Below are positions 57,908 through 64,000 of a DNA stretch of 64,000 nucleotides, one piece after another. The DNA is from Terriglobia bacterium. GTDB taxonomy: Bacteria; Acidobacteriota; Terriglobia; Versatilivoradales; Versatilivoraceae. Each line of letters opens with the position of its first letter. Positions within the stretch are counted from its first letter, which is position 1. Made by a program: the position numbers and the translations under genes. The stretch covers positions 26,571 through 90,570 of the forward strand of contig JAKUNG010000019.1 of NCBI GenBank assembly GCA_022452285.1, written 5' to 3'. The notes under the pieces were generated by a model that was given only the letters and a program-made list of their open reading frames with translations, was not told the DNA's origin and did no database searches.

Positions 57908-59758
57908 TTGGATTTATCTTTTAACTTCATTAGAAATTTGAAACGTGGATGCATTGCCATTTTAGGTTTAGTTATTGTGCAGTTTTCTTGTCTGTCTGCT
58001 GCCGAATATTCTAGCGAACCTATAATTCATTCAGTTTTTCCATTAGGAGGTCAAATAGGTCAAACATTTCCAATAAAACTTCGAGGAGAATATCTAAATG
58101 AATCCTACGATCTGTGGTTTGATAGTGATTTTATTTCAGCAACTATTTTGGGATTAGAGACCGATTCAACCTCAGGAAATAATAAAGTGCAAGAAACTAA
58201 GAGTGGGATTAATTCGAAGTTAATCCAAGTTCTTAACGTACAGCTTCATGTTTTGCGAGGGGCGACTCCAGGCAGACATTCTTTACGGGTAATTACAACT
58301 AGGGGAATTTCCAATTCCTTAAGCTTTTGGATACACACTGAACCATCTTATAAGGAAACAAATACTCCTCATGAAGTGGTTACTCAGTCAGAACAATTAG
58401 ATTTTTTTCCCATCGCAGTGCATGGAGTTTTAGCTAATCCTGGTGAAGTTGACTACTATTCATTTGAACTACTTAAATCTGAGGCATTGATTTTTCAAGT
58501 CCATTCGACCGCTTTATCAGACACGGCTCTTTCACTATACGAGCCAATTGGAAGTTGGTTTGATCCAGATCGATCTCATAGAATTGCCTTTAATGATGAA
58601 CCAATCTTTCACCCTGATTTACCTACTGAGCCTATACTTGAACATCACTTTAAGAAGAGTGGTAAATTTATAGTACGAGTAAGTGGTTTTCTGGGTGAAG
58701 GAGGGCCTGATCATTCATATTTTCTTCGTATTGCTCGAGCTTCTTCTCATAAAAATAGAGATGACTTAGTTCCTGACAACACAATTTGGGAGGAACGGTT
58801 ATGGACTCGACCACTTCAATCAAACTACATAAAAAAACTTCAGTTACGGGCAGTAAATTTGTCAAGTAAGCAAGATCTTTCTAAAAGAGGGTCTTCAGCA
58901 AACATAGAAGGTGACTTGTCTGCTAAAATCCCTTCTTTTTACTTGAGAGAAACAGATCAAGAGCAAAGTGTACCACCAGTAATTACTCTTCCAGTCTTGT
59001 TAGTAGGAAAGATCGACGTTCCAGGTGACATCGATCAAGTACGTTTTTCTGCAAAGGTAGGTTTTGGAATAGCTATTGAAATTGAGACTCCGAACAAAAC
59101 GGTACCTATTTTTAATCCATATATAAGAGTTACTGATTTACAGGGTGAAGAAGTTTTTACTAATGTGCATTCTTTCCTTAATGCAAATACCGAGATTCAG
59201 AAGCAAATTAAGCCTAAAACAATTCATTCTTTTCCGCGCTCTGGTGAATTTACTTTGGAAATTAGAGATATTACTGCAGTGTTTGGTGACTCATTTATGG
59301 ATTACCGCGTTCTCATTAGAGAGCAGGTACCCCATATGGGGAAAATACATGTTGAAGATGACTATTTGAATTTGATTCCTGGTAGGTCTACAAAACTAAA
59401 TGTGATTACTGATCAGGAAGAAGGATTTAGTGGATCTATTGCTTTAACACTGGAAGGATTGCCTCCAGGAGTAAGAGCATTGACAGCGACCGAGTCAGAT
59501 TCTGATAAACCTTTACCAGTTAACGATGGGAAAAAAGATCGTTATCTAGCTAAGAGTAGAAAAGCGACTTTTGTTTTGATTGTTAATAAAGATGTGAAAC
59601 CTACACGGTTTCCAGTAAAGGTCAGATTATTAGCTCAGCCAGTTATGAACGGTAGGCTTGGAATTGAAACACCTGTAAAAGAATTAATTGTTATGGTGGT
59701 CGCTTCTAATGAAGACAATAATTTAGGAGCAAATGATTCTGTTGAAAGTTTTCGATGA
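57908..59758 (+). CDS. Secreted IPT-like / PPC (pre-peptidase C-terminal) domain protein of the PSD1 gene set
   Basis: Signal-like N-terminus; SVFPLGGQIGQTFPIKLRGEYL; VHGVLANPGEVDYYSFELLKSEALIFQVHS (PPC pattern). TTG start. Confidence 0.8.
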   Translation: MDLSFNFIRNLKRGCIAILGLVIVQFSCLSAAEYSSEPIIHSVFPLGGQIGQTFPIKLRGEYLNESYDLWFDSDFISATILGLETDSTSGNNKVQETKSGINSKLIQVLNVQLHVLRGATPGRHSLRVITTRGISNSLSFWIHTEPSYKETNTPHEVVTQSEQLDFFPIAVHGVLANPGEVDYYSFELLKSEALIFQVHSTALSDTALSLYEPIGSWFDPDRSHRIAFNDEPIFHPDLPTEPILEHHFKKSGKFIVRVSGFLGEGGPDHSYFLRIARASSHKNRDDLVPDNTIWEERLWTRPLQSNYIKKLQLRAVNLSSKQDLSKRGSSANIEGDLSAKIPSFYLRETDQEQSVPPVITLPVLLVGKIDVPGDIDQVRFSAKVGFGIAIEIETPNKTVPIFNPYIRVTDLQGEEVFTNVHSFLNANTEIQKQIKPKTIHSFPRSGEFTLEIRDITAVFGDSFMDYRVLIREQVPHMGKIHVEDDYLNLIPGRSTKLNVITDQEEGFSGSIALTLEGLPPGVRALTATESDSDKPLPVNDGKKDRYLAKSRKATFVLIVNKDVKPTRFPVKVRLLAQPVMNGRLGIETPVKELIVMVVASNEDNNLGANDSVESFR

Positions 59759-59776
59759 TGAAACGATAATATATAG

Positions 59777-62380
59777 ATGTTTTCTAAAGTGCCATTTTTG
59801 ACAATAACCTTTAAACCCGTTCAGTTTGTTACCTTATTGCTTGTTATTTTAGTGGCATCCGTTTGTGCCAGTGAACTGATCGTAAGTAGTCCTTTAGTTG
59901 GTCCATCTGAAAATCAACTCAGCTCATTAAGGTTAATACCTAAGAAGGTTCTCCTCCAAGGCAAAAATGCTTCTCAGCAATTTTTGTTGATAGGAACTTT
60001 AAAAAATGGTCGGGAAAAAGATTTTACTAGCCAGGCTAAATTCACATTAAGCAATTCAATGGTAGCTAGTCTTGGTGAACCACAGGGGAAGATCGAAGCT
60101 CTAAATGATGGAAAAACAACTGTTTTAGCAATGGTTGGGCGACATAGTGCCAAGGCAGTAGTCAGCATTAAAGAATCGGACCAAGTTCGACCCTTTAGTT
60201 TTGCTAGAAGAATCAATGGAATATTTACTCGCCGAGGGTGTAACGATGTAAATTGTCATGCTGGAGTGAAAGGGCAGGGGGGGTTCAAACTATCGGTTAA
60301 TGCTGCTCACCCTCAACAGGATTACGATTGGATTATTAATGGTGGAATTTATCAGGTGTTGACCGACAAACCTGGGCAACCAAGAATTCCCCGAATTAAT
60401 CTAAAACATCCTGAACAAAGCCTAATTCTTAAAAAAGCTACTCTTCAAATACCTCATGGAGGTGGATTGAGGATAGAAAAGGATTCGGGTGATTATCGTA
60501 CTATCTTAGAGTGGATTCAAAAAGGTGCACATTATTCAGATTTGACTGATGGTGATGCTTCAGCCAGGGTTGTGCAACTAGAAGTAAATCCTAGAGAAGT
60601 ATTAATGCAAAAGGGAGAATTTCAGAATTTTATCGTCACTGCCCAGTTTTCAGATGGAAGGTCAGAAGATTTTACTTCTCAGGTACGGTTTGAATCAAAA
60701 CAAGGAGAAGTAGCAGAAATAGTCTCTCAGGGAATGGTAAAAGCTTTTAATCCTGGGGAGACGGCTATTCTGGTAAGAGGATCAGGATTTGAAGTTCGTT
60801 CAGATATTGGTGTAATTGCTGAATGGATTCAAGATTATCCGGAAATACCTAAGGTTAATTTTATTGATGAACAAGTATTCTCTAAGCTAAGAAAGTTTAA
60901 TATCCTTCCGTCAAGACTTTCTAGTGATACCGAGTTTTTACGAAGGGTTTGTCTTGATTTGACGGGTCGACTTCCTCCTAAACAGAAGGTTCGAGAATTT
61001 CTATCTAACAATAACCCTAAAAAGAGAGAACAATTAATAAACATCCTAATAGATTCTCCTGAGTTTGTGGACTATTGGACATTTCGTTTTGCAGATCTCT
61101 TCAGAGTTGCCGTTTTTCCAGTGGGAATTAATCCAAAGTGGACACAATCCTATTGGGAGTGGATAAGAAATGCTGTTGCCCAAAACCTTCCTTACAATCA
61201 AGTGGCACGAGAAAGGATTGCTGCGCAGGGGTATAGTCCTGCTTCACGGCACTATTTACCTTATCTTGTAATTCCTCCTCCAGAAAATATGATGGGAGAG
61301 GAAGTTCGAGTATTTTTTGGACGAAGGTTAGATTGTGCGCAATGCCATGACCATCCCTATGAGAGTTGGACACAGGATCAGTTTTGGGGCATGGCGGCCT
61401 TTTTTGGTTCTATGTTTAAGTTAGGTGGAAATGAGCGTTCTGTTATTTTTGACCATCCTGGGGGGCAGGAGGTAGCTCCAGACGTTCCTAGCCCTACGGA
61501 CCTTAGAACCCTTCATCCACGAACAGGTCAGGAGGTTACACCAACCCTTTTAAATGGAACTCAGGTAGCTCATACCAATGTTAATTATCCTCGAGGAGAA
61601 TTGGCTCAGTGGATGACTGCCCATCCCTATTTTTCAGAGGCAGCTGTGAATCGTTTGTGGAGTTATTTCTTTGGAAGAGGTATTGTTAATCCTGTTGATG
61701 ATTTTCACAGTACTAATCCCCCTACTCATCCAGAACTTTTGCGTTTGCTGGCAGAATATTTTTCTGAATCTGGCTATAATATTAGGAGTTTGTTTAAGCT
61801 GATAGTGAGTTCGCGTACTTATCAACTGACAAGTGCCAGCAATGATACAAATCGAGCAGACCTATCAAACTATTCACATGCCTTAAGTCGTCCGTTAAAT
61901 GCAGAAATACTCCTAGATGCCATTTGTGATGTAACCGGTGTGCCAGAAATTTTTGATAATTGGTTACACAAAAAGAAAGGTAAGGGTGCTGCTCCCAAAG
62001 GAACTAGAGCAGTTCAATTAAAAGAAACAGATTTGTACGCTTCGACCTTCTTGGACACTTTTGGACGACCTAACAGGTTTTCTATTCCTGAGCGTAATGG
62101 GAAATCTAATCTAAGTCAGGCATTGCACCTTCTGGTTGGATCAACCTATAACGACAAACTTTGGACCAAAGGCGGTCATGTGTATAAGCAGTTTAAAGGA
62201 GGAAGGTCTGATAGAGAAATTATTGAAGACCTCTATCTTGCTGCGTACTCTCGAATTCCTTCTGCCCGAGAAATGAAAGAATTGAAGGATTTAATACTGA
62301 AAACTTCAACCCGGGAACAAGCTTTGAAGGATCTGCAATGGTCAATAATCAGTTCTCGAGAATTTGCTGAAAACCACTAA
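59777..62380 (+). CDS. PSD1 / DUF1549-DUF1553 protein with N-terminal Ig-like (BIG2-type) domains
   Basis: FTRRGCNDVNCHAGVKGQGGFKLS; RRVCLDLTGRLPPKQKVREFL; RLDCAQCHDHPYESWTQDQFWGMAAFF; VNRLWSYFFGRGIVNPVDDF. Confidence 0.95.
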   Translation: MFSKVPFLTITFKPVQFVTLLLVILVASVCASELIVSSPLVGPSENQLSSLRLIPKKVLLQGKNASQQFLLIGTLKNGREKDFTSQAKFTLSNSMVASLGEPQGKIEALNDGKTTVLAMVGRHSAKAVVSIKESDQVRPFSFARRINGIFTRRGCNDVNCHAGVKGQGGFKLSVNAAHPQQDYDWIINGGIYQVLTDKPGQPRIPRINLKHPEQSLILKKATLQIPHGGGLRIEKDSGDYRTILEWIQKGAHYSDLTDGDASARVVQLEVNPREVLMQKGEFQNFIVTAQFSDGRSEDFTSQVRFESKQGEVAEIVSQGMVKAFNPGETAILVRGSGFEVRSDIGVIAEWIQDYPEIPKVNFIDEQVFSKLRKFNILPSRLSSDTEFLRRVCLDLTGRLPPKQKVREFLSNNNPKKREQLINILIDSPEFVDYWTFRFADLFRVAVFPVGINPKWTQSYWEWIRNAVAQNLPYNQVARERIAAQGYSPASRHYLPYLVIPPPENMMGEEVRVFFGRRLDCAQCHDHPYESWTQDQFWGMAAFFGSMFKLGGNERSVIFDHPGGQEVAPDVPSPTDLRTLHPRTGQEVTPTLLNGTQVAHTNVNYPRGELAQWMTAHPYFSEAAVNRLWSYFFGRGIVNPVDDFHSTNPPTHPELLRLLAEYFSESGYNIRSLFKLIVSSRTYQLTSASNDTNRADLSNYSHALSRPLNAEILLDAICDVTGVPEIFDNWLHKKKGKGAAPKGTRAVQLKETDLYASTFLDTFGRPNRFSIPERNGKSNLSQALHLLVGSTYNDKLWTKGGHVYKQFKGGRSDREIIEDLYLAAYSRIPSAREMKELKDLILKTSTREQALKDLQWSIISSREFAENH

Positions 62381-62541
62381 CAATATAGATTGAATCCTGA
62401 GGAAGATTTGGAGTTGGTGATTAGCCTTTAAAGTCGTATACTTTTACAAAATTAAGAGTTTTAAATTTTGTTACCCCATGAATTTTTTTACTAGCATTGA
62501 ACGGGTTGTGAGTAGCTTTTGTTTGAAATAGGAGCAGTACT

Positions 62542-63882
62542 TTGCTAAAACAAAACGGTTGTTTGCGTGGCACTCAGGAACAATTTAATCGCCGTGATTT
62601 TATTAGGGTTGGTTCTCTAGGCTTTTTGGGGATTAATTTAAGTCAAGCCCTGCGTCTTGAGGCTGCATTCAAGCAAATAAATGAGAAATCAGAAAAAAAG
62701 GCTAAAGCGTGTATCCTAGTTTGGTTAGAAGGAGGACCCAGTCAGGTTGATACTTGGGACCCAAAATCAAATAGTTCTTTTAGACCTATTTCAACTAATG
62801 TTCCTGGAATTCAAATTTCAGAACTTCTACCCCTGCTAGCCAAAAGAATGGATAAGTTGGCTTTAATCCGAACTATTAAATCGTTTGGTAACGATCACCC
62901 TCAAGCAGTGCACTACTCGGCTACAGGCCATTTGCATAACCCTGCTATGCAATTCCCTAGTCTTGGTTCAGTAGTGGCTAAAGAGTTGGGATCCCAAAAG
63001 AATATGCCTCCCTATGTAATTGTGCCTCGATGGGAGCGTAATACACAATACCAGGATTATTTTAAGTCTGCATTTCTAGGACCTGATTATGCTCCAATGA
63101 CCATTCCCGACCCTTCAAATCAAGATTTTGAGGTGCCTAATCTAACTCTACCTAAATCTTTAATGCCTGCTGCTGTTGAAAATAGACGTTCCTTTCTAGA
63201 TACAGTAGATCGTCTTTATCGACAAAAAGTAGAGAGTGTTGAACATACCAAGTTAGATGCTTTTATAGAAAAGGCATGGAATATGATTCTAACACCAGGA
63301 GTAGGAAAAGCATTTGATTTGTCAGAGGAATCTCAGAAAACTCGGGATACTTATGGACAAGATTCAGTTGGACAAAGTTTGCTACTGGCTAGGCGTTTGG
63401 TTGAGGCTGGAACTCGTTTTGTAACAGCAGCCGGTTTTCATGAAAATTCATGGGATACCCATTTGGATAACGATAAGGGTCACCGAGACAAACTTACCCC
63501 ACCCTTGGATCGATCACTATCTGCGTTGATAGATGACCTTGAAGAAAGAGGACTTTATGAATCAACCATTGTGCTCGTGATGGGAGAATTTGGTCGTACT
63601 CCTCATATTAATCCTGCTCTGGGACGAGATCACTGGCCTCTATGTTGGTCTTTGGCTATTGGTGGTGGGGGTATTAAAACTGGACAAGTAGTAGGTCGAA
63701 GTGATGAACAGGGTGCTTATATTCTAGATCGTCCAGTTAGTATAGGAGATGTATTTGCAACAGTTTATAAGGCTCTTGGAATAGATTGGCATAAAGAGTA
63801 TATGACACCTGTAGGCCGACCTATTAAGATTGCAAATTCTTTTGATGATCTTACTGGAAAGCCATTAGTGGAATTAATTTAA
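62542..63882 (+). CDS. DUF1501 domain-containing protein (Tat signal)
   Basis: NRRDFIRVGSLGFLG, ILVWLEGGPSQVDTWDPK, VMGEFGRTPHINPALGRDHWPLCWSLAIGGGGIKTG. TTG start. Confidence 0.95.
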   Translation: MLKQNGCLRGTQEQFNRRDFIRVGSLGFLGINLSQALRLEAAFKQINEKSEKKAKACILVWLEGGPSQVDTWDPKSNSSFRPISTNVPGIQISELLPLLAKRMDKLALIRTIKSFGNDHPQAVHYSATGHLHNPAMQFPSLGSVVAKELGSQKNMPPYVIVPRWERNTQYQDYFKSAFLGPDYAPMTIPDPSNQDFEVPNLTLPKSLMPAAVENRRSFLDTVDRLYRQKVESVEHTKLDAFIEKAWNMILTPGVGKAFDLSEESQKTRDTYGQDSVGQSLLLARRLVEAGTRFVTAAGFHENSWDTHLDNDKGHRDKLTPPLDRSLSALIDDLEERGLYESTIVLVMGEFGRTPHINPALGRDHWPLCWSLAIGGGGIKTGQVVGRSDEQGAYILDRPVSIGDVFATVYKALGIDWHKEYMTPVGRPIKIANSFDDLTGKPLVELI

Positions 63883-63936
63883 CTAGTTTTTCTAAATCAA
63901 ATTTAGCAATTAAAATTATACGCTTTGTTAGATTAG

Positions 63937-64000
63937 CTAAACGATTAAGTCGTGAACGACACGGCCATGGACATCGGTTAACCGGAAATCCCTTCCAGAG
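63937..64000 (-). CDS. DUF1501 protein C-terminus, truncated by right window edge
   Basis: Reverse strand reads SGRDFRLTDVHGRVVHDLIV*, nearly identical to the C-terminus of the 21823-23256 DUF1501 protein (SGRDFRLTDVHGRVIKEILA*). Not in ORF track. Confidence 0.85.
   Translation of the reverse strand, partial: SGRDFRLTDVHGRVVHDLIV

Noticed and set aside
1-64000. CRISPR arrays, rRNA genes, transposases, phage or toxin-antitoxin/defence loci
   Set aside because: No regularly spaced direct repeats, rRNA signatures or diagnostic proteins were seen on reading the window.

Overview
AT-rich bacterial chromosomal window, densely coded on both strands, with no CRISPR array, rRNA operon or recognisable transposon. 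Gene content (TonB-dependent receptor with carboxypeptidase-regulatory N-terminus, several DUF1501 + PSD1/DUF1549-DUF1553 sets, Tat-exported enzymes, ECF sigma/anti-sigma pair) suggests an Acidobacteriota- or Planctomycete/Verrucomicrobia-like organism, but taxonomy is inference only. Recognisable housekeeping genes: folE (3' end only), aroK, nrdR, thiL, rnc, lepB, dgt-like, fabH, murA, nagA, rimO, pgpA, cinA, plsY, gpsA, nudL-like, plus tRNA-Leu(CAA) and tRNA-Ser(GGA). Accessory content: DUF1501/PSD1 modules (two complete, a third cut by the right edge), a Tat-enzyme/sialidase/SAF-oxidoreductase cluster, a GH3(NagZ)-beta-lactamase fusion beside nagA and murA, an M20 peptidase/N-acylamino-acid racemase-like pair, and a DUF1554-like lipoprotein. 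The most unusual single gene is an acyltransferase-3 family membrane protein with an ankyrin-repeat block inserted between transmembrane segments (19195-20871). Features absent from the supplied ORF track: the folE 3' end (1-135), a 53-aa LOG-family C-terminal remnant (26500-26661), a third DUF1501 C-terminus (63937-64000, minus), two tRNAs and several strong hairpins. Nothing here clearly amounts to a new defence or mobile system; domain assignments are from motif recognition without database searches.
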